This document shows positions 50,690 through 59,209 of a stretch of DNA of 64,000 nt, piece by piece; position 1 is the first letter of the stretch; each line of letters opens with the position of its first letter. A program made the position numbers and the translations under genes. A model generated the notes under the pieces. It was not told the DNA's origin. It did not search any database and saw nothing but the letters and a program-made list of their open reading frames with translations. The DNA is from Myxococcales bacterium (GTDB lineage Bacteria > Myxococcota > Myxococcia > Myxococcales > JAKAPL01): contig JAJXUD010000001.1 of the NCBI GenBank assembly GCA_021783235.1, positions 62,001-126,000 on the forward strand. Direction: 5' to 3'.

Positions 50690-51465
50690 TCGAAGGGCGG
50701 CTCGACGCGCGCCGGCTCGGGCTGGAGCGGGTCGGCGCCCGTCGCGGCGAAGGTCCGGGCCCGCTCCCGCGCCGCCGTCGCCGCCTCCGGCGAGAGGTCG
50801 CAGCCCCAGAAGCGGCAGCCCTGCCGAAGCGCGGCCACCGCCGAGGCCCCGCTGCCCGCGAAGGGATCGCAGACGACCGAGCCGGGGCCGGCGCTGCCGG
50901 CGAGCATCGCCTCGAAGAGCTCCACCGGCTTCTGGGTGGGGTAGGCGGGCCTCGAGAGGCGGCCGATGCGCCAGACGTCCGGCAGGTCGCGCCGCGAGAG
51001 CGGGCGCTTCCCCTTGGTGGCGAAGACGATGAGCTCGTGCCGCCGGCGGAAGGCGTGGCCCATCCCGATCCGCAGCTTGTCCCAGACGATGAGGTTCTTG
51101 ACCGAGAGCTCCTCCCGGACGAGCGGCCCGAGCGAGAGGAGCGAGAAGCTGTCGAACATGAGGTAGAGGTGGCCGCCCTCGCGGAGCACCCGCCGGATCT
51201 CGGCGAGGAAGCGGCGGAAGGTCTCGGGGTCGTCCTTGAACTCGCGAAACCACTTCTCGCCCGGCTTGCCGGCCTCCCGCCAGCTCCCGACGATCCGGCC
51301 GTGGCCGAGCTTCAGATGGTCGTTCATCCCCGAGTAGGCGGGATCGGTCGTGACCACGTCCACCGAACCGTCGGGGAGCGAGCCGAGGAAGGCGAGGCAG
51401 TCGGCCTGCTCGATCCGGAGCCGGTCGTCGAGCCCGAGGGCCCGCAAGGCGAGGGAGGTCTGCAT
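50614..51465 (-). CDS. Orphan DNA methyltransferase (beta-class)
   Basis: A 283-residue protein. Motif IV appears as VTTDPAYSGMND (near 40) and motif I as VVCDPFAGSGASAVAALRQG (near 213). Motif IV comes before motif I, as in beta-class N6-adenine or N4-cytosine enzymes. No restriction endonuclease gene is adjacent, so it may be regulatory or a relic of a lost system. The DPAY catalytic sequence differs slightly from the usual DPPY. The 3' end overlaps murJ on the other strand. Confidence 0.83.
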   Translation of the reverse strand: MQTSLALRALGLDDRLRIEQADCLAFLGSLPDGSVDVVTTDPAYSGMNDHLKLGHGRIVGSWREAGKPGEKWFREFKDDPETFRRFLAEIRRVLREGGHLYLMFDSFSLLSLGPLVREELSVKNLIVWDKLRIGMGHAFRRRHELIVFATKGKRPLSRRDLPDVWRIGRLSRPAYPTQKPVELFEAMLAGSAGPGSVVCDPFAGSGASAVAALRQGCRFWGCDLSPEAATAARERARTFAATGADPLQPEPARVEPPFDQLLRPPSLRRTAARKLIRSGTPSA

Positions 51466-51571
51466 CGCGCAAGGATACGACGGGGGTCCGACAGTGCGCG
51501 ACGGGGCGCGATCGAGGCCCAGCGGGCCATCCCTCGGCTCGAGGAGGGTCGCGTCGAGGTCGAGGAGGGTC

Positions 51572-51907
51572 GATCTCGACGCGAGAGCGGTCGTGCTCGA
51601 CCTCGACGCGGTCGCGCTCGACTTGAGAGCGGTCGCGCTCGACCTCGATGCGGTCGCGTTCGACCTCGTCGCGACCGTGATCGCCCTCGTCGCGGTCGCA
51701 TTCGCCCTCGTCGCGACCGCATTCGCCCTCGTCGCGACCGTGATCGCCCTCGTCGCGACCGCATTCGCCTTCGTCGCGGTCGCATTCGACCTCGTCGCGA
51801 CCGTGTTCGACCCCGTCGCGACCGCATTCGACCTCGTCGCGACCGTGCTCGCCCTCGTCGCGACCGTGCTCGACCTCGTCGCGGTCGCATTCGACCTCGG
51901 CGCGACC
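51572..51907. repeat. 21-bp minisatellite
   Basis: Fifteen tandem 21-bp units (for example CTCGTCGCGACCGCATTCGAC) fill 51593-51907, with a degenerate unit at 51572. Units alternate between a few variants (GCATTC, GTGATC or GTGCTC; GACCTC or GCCCTC). The array occupies most of the 468-base gap between two minus-strand genes. Its seven-codon period keeps all six frames nearly open, creating false long open frames. Confidence 0.92.
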
Positions 51908-51933
51908 GTCCTCCAGCTCGAAAGGGGAGCCCT

Positions 51934-52329
51934 TCAGCGCTTCGGCCGGCCGCTCGCCGGCGGCGCGGGCCGATCGCGGGCGATCCGCTCGATCTCGTCG
52001 GCGAGCGCCACCGCGTTGTTGTGCTCGAGCTCCCGGGAGGAGAAGAGCAGGGTGAGCCTCTGGCGGCGCGCCCAGGCGGCGAGCTCCTCGAGCTTCTCGC
52101 GGGCGGGCCCCTTCGCGAGCTCGGCCCGGTAGCGGCGCCGGAACTCCTCCCAGCGGGAGGGATCGTGGCCGAACCAGCGGCGCAGCTCGCCGCTCGGCGC
52201 CACCTCCTTCGCCCACTCGTCGAGGGCGAGCGCGTCCTTGCGCAGCCCGCGGGGCCAGAGCCGCTCGACGAGGACCCGGCGGCCGTCCGTCCGAGAGGCG
52301 GGCTCGTAGACTCGCTTCAACGCCACCAT
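51934..52329 (-). CDS. DUF488-family protein
   Basis: A 131-residue protein with the family pattern RVYEPASRTDGRRVLVERLWPRGL, DEWAKEVAPS, WFGHDP and a conserved SSRELEHNNAVALADEI. DUF488 proteins are small cytoplasmic proteins of unknown enzymatic role. Length is typical. The stop precedes the 21-bp minisatellite. Confidence 0.85.
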   Translation of the reverse strand: MVALKRVYEPASRTDGRRVLVERLWPRGLRKDALALDEWAKEVAPSGELRRWFGHDPSRWEEFRRRYRAELAKGPAREKLEELAAWARRQRLTLLFSSRELEHNNAVALADEIERIARDRPAPPASGRPKR

Positions 52330-52464
52330 CCCGTAGGCTAGTCATCGGTCCGACGAGGAGGTCGGGTGAGGGCCTCCGCCGAGAAGGGGCGCCCCTTTGG
52401 GGGCCGCCGACCGCGCGACGGCCGATTGCCGCTTCGCGGCGTGCTCCCTATCCCTTTCGGCACG

Positions 52465-53982
52465 ATGGCCGAAGAGGGGGAGGGCGCGAAGGCGCCAGCG
52501 GGGACGGGCCTTCGCCTCGCGGCCGCCTGGGCCGAGCTGCGCAGGTCCTTGAGCCAGGCCGGTCCGCTCGTGGCGGGGCGCGCCGCCACGGCGGCGGCGG
52601 GGCTGCTCGTGCCGGTGCTGCTCGCCCGGATCCTCGTCCAGTCCGAGTTCGGCTCCTACAAGCAGCTCTTCCTCGTGGCGACGACGGCCTACGGGCTGCT
52701 CAACTTCGGGATGTACCAGTCGCTCTACTACTTCATCCCGCGCGAGCCGGAGCACGTCCGGCCGTTCCTCGCCCACGCGCTCCTCTACCTGACGGCCATC
52801 GGACTCCTCGTCGCGGTCGCGATCTTCGCGCTCGCCCGGCCGCTCTCGGGCTTCATGCACGACCCGGAGATCCTCCGCTGCGCGCTCCCCCTCGCGCTCT
52901 ACGTCGGCTTCTACTCGGCCTCGATCCCGCTCGAGCACGGCCTCGTGGCGCGCGGCCGCATCGGCTCGGGCGGCCTCGCCTACGTCGTCTCCGAGGGGCT
53001 GCGGATCGTGGTGCAGGTCGGCGCGGCGAAGCTCTCCGGCACCGTGCTCGCGCTCGTCTGGGCCTCGGCGGGCTTCGCGGCGGCCCGCGCCGTGCTCGCC
53101 TGGGTCATCAACGTCGGGGCCCTCCGGGGCCGGATCTTCTCGGGCCCGATCTTCCGCCGGCAGTGGAGCTACTGCCTGCCGTTCGGCGCCGCGGCGATCC
53201 TCATGATCCCGCAGCAGTCGTTCCACCTCTACGCGGTGAGCGCGAGCTTCGACACGGCGGCGTTCGCCCTCTACGCGGTCGGCAGCCTGCAGCTCCCCAT
53301 CGTGGATCTCCTCTACACGCCGATGTCGGACCTCATGATCCTGAGCATCGGCAACGCGGAGCGGGCCGGCCGGCTCGCCGACGGCGCCCGCAGCTTCCGC
53401 GACACGGTGGGGAGGCTCGGCTTCTTCTTCTTCCCGGCGGCCGCGGCGCTCGCGGCGCTGGCCCGCCCCTTCCTCGACTGGATCTTCACCTCGCGCTACG
53501 GCGCCGCGGCGCCGATCTTCCGCATCTCCGTGGTCGCGCTGCCGCTGGCGGCGTTTCCCGTGGAGGGGGTCCTGCGGGCGATGGCGCGCAAGCGCTTCTT
53601 CTTCTGGGCGCAGGTCGGCAGGCTCGGGCTCACCGCCGCCCTCGTGCTCCTCGGGATCCGGCTCCTCGGGCTCGAGGGGGCGATTTTGGGACACGTCCTC
53701 GCCCAGGCGACCCTCACCGCGATCCTGCTCTGGGAGTCGGGGCGGGCGCTGCAGACGCCGCTCGCGGCGCTGCTGCCCTGGCGGCAGCTCGCGGCCGAGG
53801 CGCTCTCGGCCGTCGCGGGGGGGCTCGCCGCGCTCGGGGTCGCGGGACAGCTCGGGTCGAGGCCCGTCATCCGGTTCGCGGGCGGGGCCGCCGCGTTCAC
53901 CGTCGCCTGGCTCGGGGTGACGCTGCTCACCTGGGCCGGCTCGCGCTCACCGCAGGCCGCCCGCGCGGCGACGGCCTCGTAG
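52465..53982 (+). CDS. Wzx-like oligosaccharide/lipopolysaccharide flippase
   Basis: A 505-residue protein with about 12-14 membrane spans, starting GPLVAGRAATAAAGLLVPVLLARILVQSEFGSYKQLF, typical of polysaccharide biosynthesis proteins of the MOP superfamily. It would flip undecaprenyl-linked sugar units. The ATG at 52465 fits better than the one at 52366, whose extra 33 residues are Arg/Gly-rich and non-membrane. The nearest polysaccharide operon starts at 59210. Confidence 0.8.
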   Translation: MAEEGEGAKAPAGTGLRLAAAWAELRRSLSQAGPLVAGRAATAAAGLLVPVLLARILVQSEFGSYKQLFLVATTAYGLLNFGMYQSLYYFIPREPEHVRPFLAHALLYLTAIGLLVAVAIFALARPLSGFMHDPEILRCALPLALYVGFYSASIPLEHGLVARGRIGSGGLAYVVSEGLRIVVQVGAAKLSGTVLALVWASAGFAAARAVLAWVINVGALRGRIFSGPIFRRQWSYCLPFGAAAILMIPQQSFHLYAVSASFDTAAFALYAVGSLQLPIVDLLYTPMSDLMILSIGNAERAGRLADGARSFRDTVGRLGFFFFPAAAALAALARPFLDWIFTSRYGAAAPIFRISVVALPLAAFPVEGVLRAMARKRFFFWAQVGRLGLTAALVLLGIRLLGLEGAILGHVLAQATLTAILLWESGRALQTPLAALLPWRQLAAEALSAVAGGLAALGVAGQLGSRPVIRFAGGAAAFTVAWLGVTLLTWAGSRSPQAARAATAS

Positions 53983-54000
53983 CGGCTTTCGACGTTCCGA

Positions 54001-54075
54001 TGGAGGCGCCACCCAGATTCGAACTGGGGAATGAAGGTTTTGCAGACCTTTGCCTTACCACTTGGCTATGGCGCC
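54001..54075 (-). tRNA. tRNA-Cys (GCA)
   Basis: The minus strand folds as a cloverleaf with acceptor GGCGCCA/TGGCGCC, anticodon stem AAGGT/ACCTT and loop CTGCAAA (anticodon GCA), T-loop TTCGAAT, discriminator T and an encoded CCA (54001-54003). An encoded CCA here supports the view that the uninterrupted tRNA-Glu gene also encoded CCA. Confidence 0.95.
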
Positions 54076-54117
54076 ACGGCTACCGACGGTCGAAGTAGCA
54101 TCGGCCGGACTGGGGCG

Positions 54118-54933
54118 TCAAGAACTCGCCTCGAGCTTCGCGAGCCGCTCGGTCGCCGCCTGGAGGCTCTGGAAGTGGCGCGGGAGGGCGATCTCGAAGC
54201 GGTCGGCCCCGAAGAGGCCGCGGACGATCCCGACCCCGTCCGGATCGAGGTGCATCCGGGCCATGGCGCTCACGAAGAGCGCCCGCTCCCCGTAGCTCGA
54301 GCCTGGGCTCGCGCAGAGGACGTCCCCCGGGATGGGGCCGAAGGTCGCGACGGGCCGGAAGGCGACGTTCTGGACCTCGATGGTCTCGGTCCAGCCGGCC
54401 GTCCGGATCCGGTTGGGCCGGGCGTTCGGATCGATCGAGCAGAACGTCGCCCCGGCCTCGACCTCGCCCGAGGCGACCGCGCGAACCACGGCGGCGTGGG
54501 AGCCCTCGAAGCTCTCCCAGCCGGGCTCCGCCCCGCTCTCCTTCAGGGCGTGCGCCGGCAGCAGGTAGCCCGCCGAGGAGTCGCGGCTGACCCACGCGAC
54601 GCGGCGGCCGCGCAGATCGGCGAGCGTCTGGAGCGGAGAGTCGGCCCGGACGAAGAGCACGCTGTGGTAGCTCGAGCTGTCGCCCCGGATCGACTGGAGG
54701 AGCAGCTTGATCCGGCTCGCGCGGGCGGAGCGGGCGAAGGTCGCGGCGGGCAGCCAGCCGAAGCGAAGCTCGCCGGATTCGAGCTCGGCCGCCACCTCGG
54801 TGAAGCTCTCGAGCGTCTCGATCGCGAGCCCGGCGAAGCCGGCCCTGGCCTCGAGATAGGCCCCGAGCGGCCCGAGGTAGCGGGCGAGCCTCTCCGGGCC
54901 AGGAGATGGCCCCAATCCGAAAGCGATCTTCAT
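54118..54933 (-). CDS. PhnD-like substrate-binding protein without signal peptide
   Basis: A 271-residue protein resembling phosphonate/phosphite ABC-binding proteins: FGLGPSPGPERLARYLGPLGAYLEARAG, then GWLPAATFARS, RGRRVAWVSRDSSAGYLLPAHALKESG and EAGATFCSID. No signal peptide or lipobox is visible, so it may stay in the cytoplasm. No transporter genes adjoin. The ATG at 54933 was chosen because MKIAFGLG begins the fold; ATG 54951 is an alternative. Confidence 0.7.
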   Translation of the reverse strand: MKIAFGLGPSPGPERLARYLGPLGAYLEARAGFAGLAIETLESFTEVAAELESGELRFGWLPAATFARSARASRIKLLLQSIRGDSSSYHSVLFVRADSPLQTLADLRGRRVAWVSRDSSAGYLLPAHALKESGAEPGWESFEGSHAAVVRAVASGEVEAGATFCSIDPNARPNRIRTAGWTETIEVQNVAFRPVATFGPIPGDVLCASPGSSYGERALFVSAMARMHLDPDGVGIVRGLFGADRFEIALPRHFQSLQAATERLAKLEASS

Positions 54934-54977
54934 CCGCCGCCGCCCTTCCATCGAACGGCTCATCGTAGCAGACGAGG

Positions 54978-57134
54978 CTACCGCCCGAAAAGCCGCTCCC
55001 AGAGGCTCCGCTCGGGGGCCGGCCGCACGGCCGCGGCCGGCGGCTGGGTCGCCCGCGCGCGCGGGCCGCGCCGGAACTCGATCGGCGCGGCGGTCGCCTC
55101 CGCGAAGGCGGCGTCGTCGAGGATGCCGTACTCGTGCATCCGGCCGAGCAGCCGGTCGATCCGCTCGTTCAGGTGCGGGGTGACGCTCCGCGCCTCGTAG
55201 TAGATCTGGTAGAAGCGCCGGGGCGCCGGGATGATCGTCGCGAGGAAGGCGGCCTCCCGCGGCGTGAGCTGCGTCGCCGGGACGGCGAAGTAGCGCAGGG
55301 CGGCCTCGCCGATCCCGTAGACGTCCGGACCCCACTCGATCGTGTTGAGGTAGACCTCGAGGATGCGCCACTTGGGCACCGTGGCCTCGACCTCGAGCGT
55401 CACGAGCGCCTCGCGGATCTTGCGCGAGAGGGTCTTCTCCCGGCTCAGGAAGAGGTTCTTCACGAGCTGCTGGGTGATGGTGCTGCCGCCGCGGACGGCC
55501 TCGCCGGTCTCGACGTCGCGCAGGATCGACTCCTTGATCTCGTCGAAGTCGAAGCCGTGGTGGCCGAAGAAGCCGCCGTCCTCCGAGACGACGACCGCCC
55601 GCGCGACCCACTGGGGCAGGCTGGCGTAGGGGACGAAGCGCGGGTTGCGCGGCCCCACCTCGATGATCCGCTGCGGGCCGTCGGGGGCCTTGGGCCGGTA
55701 CTCGAACGGGCGGCGCAGGAAGCCCTCCTCGCCGTCGCGCCGGGCGGCCTCCCTCAGCCCGCCGAGGTCGAGCTCCGCCCGCTCGAACTCGATCTCGTCG
55801 GGCTTTCGCAGCGGGCCGCGGAGCGCGAAGCGGGCGGAGAAGGTCCCCTCGAGCCGCGGCGCCTCGGGGGGCGGGCGGAGCGGGGCCGGGAGCGCGTCGA
55901 CGACCTTCTGGAGATCGACCGCGGGGGCGTCGATTCGCAGCTCGACCGGCCGGGCACCCGAGAGGGTCAGGGCGCCGTCGGCATCGAGGACCGCGGCGGC
56001 GAAGTGCGCCCGCCCCGCGCGCAGCGAGAGCCGGCGCGAGTCGGGATCCCAGGCGACGTCTCCCTCGATGGAGCCGGCGATCGGGCCGACCGGCTTCGGA
56101 TCGAGCCGTGGCCAAACGATCGCGAGCCCTTCGGCGGCGAGCGACCCGTGCCCCTCCATCTCGCCCTTCTCGCTGCGCCGCCCCTCGAAGGCGCCGTCGA
56201 TGGTGCCAGCGGGCAGCTCGACGCCTCGGTCGCCGAACCAGCCGGGGGGAAGATCCGCCGCACGGAGCCCGCGCAGCTCGAAGCCGAGCGTGCCGGCCCC
56301 CGTCTCCCGCGAGAGGCTCCCGGTCACGGAGAAGCGCCCCCCGCGGCCGTCGAGGAGGCCGCCGTGGAGCCGGAGCTCGACGGTCCCTCGGGACGTTCGG
56401 CGCCAGTCGAGCCGGAGCTCCAGGGGACCGAGCGTCGTCGAGCCCTCGGCGTCCAGGGTCGGCATGTCCACGTAGAGGTCGCGGATCCGGAGCTCGGGGG
56501 GCCGCGAGGCCGCCCCGGGTCTCGGGGAGGAGGACCGAGGGTGGCCGCCGGCGCGCGAGAGGAGCGCTCGCAGCGCCTCGCCCCGGGGGCCCGGGTGAAT
56601 CCGAACCCAGCGGAGCTCGATCGACCTCGGCTGGATCCGTCCGGACGCCAGCGCCGCGAGATCCGGGCGGACGACGGCGAGCTCGGCGGAGAGCGTGGGC
56701 GGGGCGGCGGGGGCCGGGCCGGCCCAGCGAAGCCCGTGGATCTCGACGCCCGTGAGGCCCACCCGGACCTCGCCCATCAGCTCGGCGCCCGGCAGGCGAT
56801 CGAGGAGGGCCCGCCGCGCCCGATCCGAGAGCGCCCTCGCGATGGGCGGAAGCCGGAGGAGCGCCGAGGCCGCGAGCGGAAGCAGCAAGAGAACGAGCGC
56901 CGCGATGCCGAAGCGGCGCGGGCGGGGGCTCGTGCGCAGCCGACCGAGCCAGCGGGCGAGCGACGGGCGGCCGCCGGCGGGAGAGTCCTCGTCTGGGGCG
57001 AAGGGCGCGAGCGGCTCGGCCGGCAGCCAGGGCGGGACGAAGCCGGGATCGGTGATCGCCGACGGATCGTCCTCCGCGTCCCCGAGGGGCTGGGCGACGG
57101 GCTGCCGTTCGCGAAGGTCGGGGCTGGCGGCCAC
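54978..57134 (-). CDS. AsmA-like/GT51 peptidoglycan glycosyltransferase fusion
   Basis: A 718-residue protein. A membrane segment near residue 75 (FGIAALVLLLLPLAASALL) precedes about 380 residues resembling AsmA/TamB-type lipid-transfer domains (VGLTGVEIHGLRW, LRLDWRRTSRGTVELRLHGG). The last 250 residues are a monofunctional GT51 transglycosylase: catalytic Glu in SEDGGFFGHHGFD, GGSTITQQLVKNLF and RKIREALVTLEVE followed by YLNTIEWG. No transpeptidase domain follows. It would polymerise glycan strands from lipid II in the periplasm. Confidence 0.83.
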   Translation of the reverse strand: MAASPDLRERQPVAQPLGDAEDDPSAITDPGFVPPWLPAEPLAPFAPDEDSPAGGRPSLARWLGRLRTSPRPRRFGIAALVLLLLPLAASALLRLPPIARALSDRARRALLDRLPGAELMGEVRVGLTGVEIHGLRWAGPAPAAPPTLSAELAVVRPDLAALASGRIQPRSIELRWVRIHPGPRGEALRALLSRAGGHPRSSSPRPGAASRPPELRIRDLYVDMPTLDAEGSTTLGPLELRLDWRRTSRGTVELRLHGGLLDGRGGRFSVTGSLSRETGAGTLGFELRGLRAADLPPGWFGDRGVELPAGTIDGAFEGRRSEKGEMEGHGSLAAEGLAIVWPRLDPKPVGPIAGSIEGDVAWDPDSRRLSLRAGRAHFAAAVLDADGALTLSGARPVELRIDAPAVDLQKVVDALPAPLRPPPEAPRLEGTFSARFALRGPLRKPDEIEFERAELDLGGLREAARRDGEEGFLRRPFEYRPKAPDGPQRIIEVGPRNPRFVPYASLPQWVARAVVVSEDGGFFGHHGFDFDEIKESILRDVETGEAVRGGSTITQQLVKNLFLSREKTLSRKIREALVTLEVEATVPKWRILEVYLNTIEWGPDVYGIGEAALRYFAVPATQLTPREAAFLATIIPAPRRFYQIYYEARSVTPHLNERIDRLLGRMHEYGILDDAAFAEATAAPIEFRRGPRARATQPPAAAVRPAPERSLWERLFGR

Positions 57135-57288
57135 CGACCCGGGTTATCCGCCCTGGCTCCAGAGGTCAACGGGGCGGCCCGCGCGGGGCGGCGGCCAGCG
57201 CGCTCGGTTGGCCGGTAGGTTGCCAAGGAGGCTCGTCGGCCACAGCTTCTGCCAGTCGGCAGGGGGAGCGAAGGGCGACCAGCACACC

Positions 57289-58758
57289 ATGGATGAGGCA
57301 TTGCCAGCGGACAGCAGGGAGAGCCCCACGCAGGCGGTGCTACTCGTCGACGACGAAGAGAGCACGCTGCGCCTCCTCAAGGAGATCCTGGAGGCGCGCG
57401 GCCACGCCGTGACCCTCGCGGGAGGCGGGGTGCAGGCGCTCTCCCTCCTGCAGGCCGGGAGCGCCTTCGCGAGTGCCGTCATGGATCTGCGCATGCCGGA
57501 CATCGACGGGCTCACGGTGCTTCGCCGCTACCGGGCGAACGGCGGGCAGACGCCGGTGATCATGCTCTCCGGGGCCGCCGACGCCGATCTCGTGGTGAAG
57601 GCGATGCGCGCCGGCGCGACCGACTACCTCACGAAGCCGCTCGTCGTCGAGGAGCTCATCGAGGCCCTCGCGCGGATCGACCGGATGGGCTCCCCGCGCG
57701 CGTCCCCTCCCGCGGCGCCGCGGGATCGGCCCCCCGCCGCGCCCCATCCCTCCGACGAGCCGAGCGGCGCCCCGCACGAACGCGAGGCGGGCGAGAGCAC
57801 GATCATCAGCGTCAGCCCGGCGATGGCGAAGGTCTGGGAGATCGTCGATCGCGTGGCCGACACCGACGTCCCGGTGATGATCCGGGGCGAGAGCGGGGTC
57901 GGCAAGGAGATCGTGGCGCGGGAGCTCCATCGCCGCTCGCGGCGCCGCGGCCGGGCCTTCGTGAAGATCAACTGCGCCGCGCTCCCCGGAGAGCTGCTCG
58001 AGTCCGAGCTCTTCGGCCACGAACGCGGCGCCTTCACCGGCGCGACCGCCGAGAAGCCCGGCAAGTTCGAGCTCGCGGACGGCGGGACGATCTTCCTCGA
58101 CGAGATCGGGGAGATGGACCCACGGCTGCAGGCGAAGCTGCTCGCGGCGCTCCAGGATCAAGAGTTCTATCGGGTCGGGGGCAAGCGGAGCATCAAGGTC
58201 GACGTGCGCGTGGTCGTCGCGACGAACCGCGAGCTGGAGCAGGCCATTCGCCAGGGGATCTTCCGTGAGGATCTCTACTACCGGCTCAACGTCGTCGCCG
58301 TGAGGGTCGCGCCGCTCCGCGAGCGCCGCGAGGACGTCCGGCCGCTCGTCGAGTTCTTCGTGCAGAAGTACGGGTCGCGCTACCGGACCGAGGGGCAGAC
58401 CCTGGTGAGCGACGGGTTGCTGCAGCGCTTCCTCGAGCACCCGTGGCCGGGCAACGTCCGCGAGCTCGAGAACGTCGTCCGGCGGCTCGTCGTTTTGGGG
58501 GACGAGCAGACGATCCGCAGCGAGCTCGAGGCCCGGACGCCCACGATGCCCGGCGCCCCCAGGGTGGACGCCGAGCCGGCGCTCAAGGAGGTCGCGCGGC
58601 GGGCGGCGATGATCGCCGAGCGCGAGTGCATCCTGGGAGCGCTGCAGCGAACGGGCTGGAACAAGCGCAAGGCCTCGTTGCGGCTCAAGATCAGCTACAA
58701 AGCGCTGCTCTACAAGATCAAGGAGTGCGGGATCGCGGACCCCAGGAGCCTTGGGTAG
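57289..58758 (+). CDS. Sigma-54-dependent response regulator (NtrC family)
   Basis: A 489-residue protein from the ATG at 57289. It has a receiver domain (VLLVDDEEST, phosphoacceptor Asp in AVMDLRMPDIDG, Lys in LTKPL), an AAA+ domain with Walker A GESGVGKEI, the sigma-54 contact loop GAFTGA, Walker B GTIFLDEIGEMD and R-finger region, and a Fis-type HTH at the end (RTGWNKRKASLRLKISYKALLYKI). It should activate sigma-54 promoters when phosphorylated. A sigma-54-like site lies 380 bases downstream before the exopolysaccharide genes, making them candidate targets. No kinase is adjacent. Confidence 0.93.
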   Translation: MDEALPADSRESPTQAVLLVDDEESTLRLLKEILEARGHAVTLAGGGVQALSLLQAGSAFASAVMDLRMPDIDGLTVLRRYRANGGQTPVIMLSGAADADLVVKAMRAGATDYLTKPLVVEELIEALARIDRMGSPRASPPAAPRDRPPAAPHPSDEPSGAPHEREAGESTIISVSPAMAKVWEIVDRVADTDVPVMIRGESGVGKEIVARELHRRSRRRGRAFVKINCAALPGELLESELFGHERGAFTGATAEKPGKFELADGGTIFLDEIGEMDPRLQAKLLAALQDQEFYRVGGKRSIKVDVRVVVATNRELEQAIRQGIFREDLYYRLNVVAVRVAPLRERREDVRPLVEFFVQKYGSRYRTEGQTLVSDGLLQRFLEHPWPGNVRELENVVRRLVVLGDEQTIRSELEARTPTMPGAPRVDAEPALKEVARRAAMIAERECILGALQRTGWNKRKASLRLKISYKALLYKIKECGIADPRSLG

Positions 58759-58779
58759 GCGAGCCGTCCCGGAGAGCGG

Positions 58780-58956
58780 TCACCCGAGCCTGCGGTCGGC
58801 GCCGGAGCTCCTCAGGCTCGCCACGACGAGCAGCCCCCCCGCGCCGACCAGCGCCAGCGACCAGACCTGCCCGTGCGGCCAGATCTGCAGCGCGAGGGCG
58901 CCGCCCCCGACCGCGAGGCCAAAGGCCGCGGCCGCCCAACCGATCACCTTCCCCAT
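58780..58956 (-). CDS. 58-residue membrane protein
   Basis: ATG at 58956 follows a strong GGAGGGGG purine stretch. The protein MGKVIGWAAAAFGLAVGGG... has two hydrophobic segments (VIGWAAAAFGLAVGGGALAL and VWSLALVGAGGLLVVASL) separated by a short turn (QIWPHGQ). Codon use matches neighbours. It is divergent from the exopolysaccharide operon and convergent with the NtrC-type gene. Function is unknown. Confidence 0.6.
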   Translation of the reverse strand: MGKVIGWAAAAFGLAVGGGALALQIWPHGQVWSLALVGAGGLLVVASLRSSGADRRLG

Positions 58957-59138
58957 CCCCCGCCCCCTCCTTCACCGTTGGTCAAGGTGTGCACGCGAGC
59001 GCGGGGGATCGAGCGGAAAACCTTTGGCCCGGCAGGGGAGCGCGATGCCACGCGGAAGGCGGGGGCTCGCCCCTGGGCGATGGCCGCCACGGCCGCCAAA
59101 CCACCCATCGCCCTTGTGCGCGTAGGAGGCCGGAGCGC

Positions 59139-59154
59139 TGGCATGGAGGCTGCT
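59139..59154 (+). promoter_or_regulatory. Sigma-54 promoter candidate for the exopolysaccharide operon
   Basis: TGGCATGGAGGCTGCT matches the sigma-54 pattern TGGCACG-N4-TTGCW at both invariant pairs (GG at 59140-59141, GC at 59152-59153, ten bases between). It lies 56 bases before the TTG start of the export gene. An NtrC-type activator gene is the near neighbour. GG-N10-GC alone is common in GC-rich DNA; the wider match and position make this site stand out. Confidence 0.55.
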
Positions 59155-59209
59155 CTGGACTCGGCCGACGCCGGGGGATTGGTCGCCCGGCGGGGACGGA
59201 GGTGGCGCC

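Noticed and set aside
51324-51890. Arg-rich repeat protein on the minus strand at the minisatellite
   Set aside because: All frames of a 21-bp repeat stay open. The frame has no ribosome-binding site and overlaps the methyltransferase 5' end.
51572-51907. CRISPR array
   Set aside because: Units are contiguous and similar throughout, with no unique spacers, and no cas gene is near.
48119-52345. A continuous minus-strand open frame of 1,408 codons
   Set aside because: Only its last part (from ATG 48889) is a real protein. The rest is the antisense of murJ and shadows of other genes, kept open by GC-rich codon use and the 21-bp repeat.
58957-59138. A protein gene in the gap before the EPS operon
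   Set aside because: Frames here have no family pattern and no consistent codon bias; the stretch is better seen as a regulatory region.
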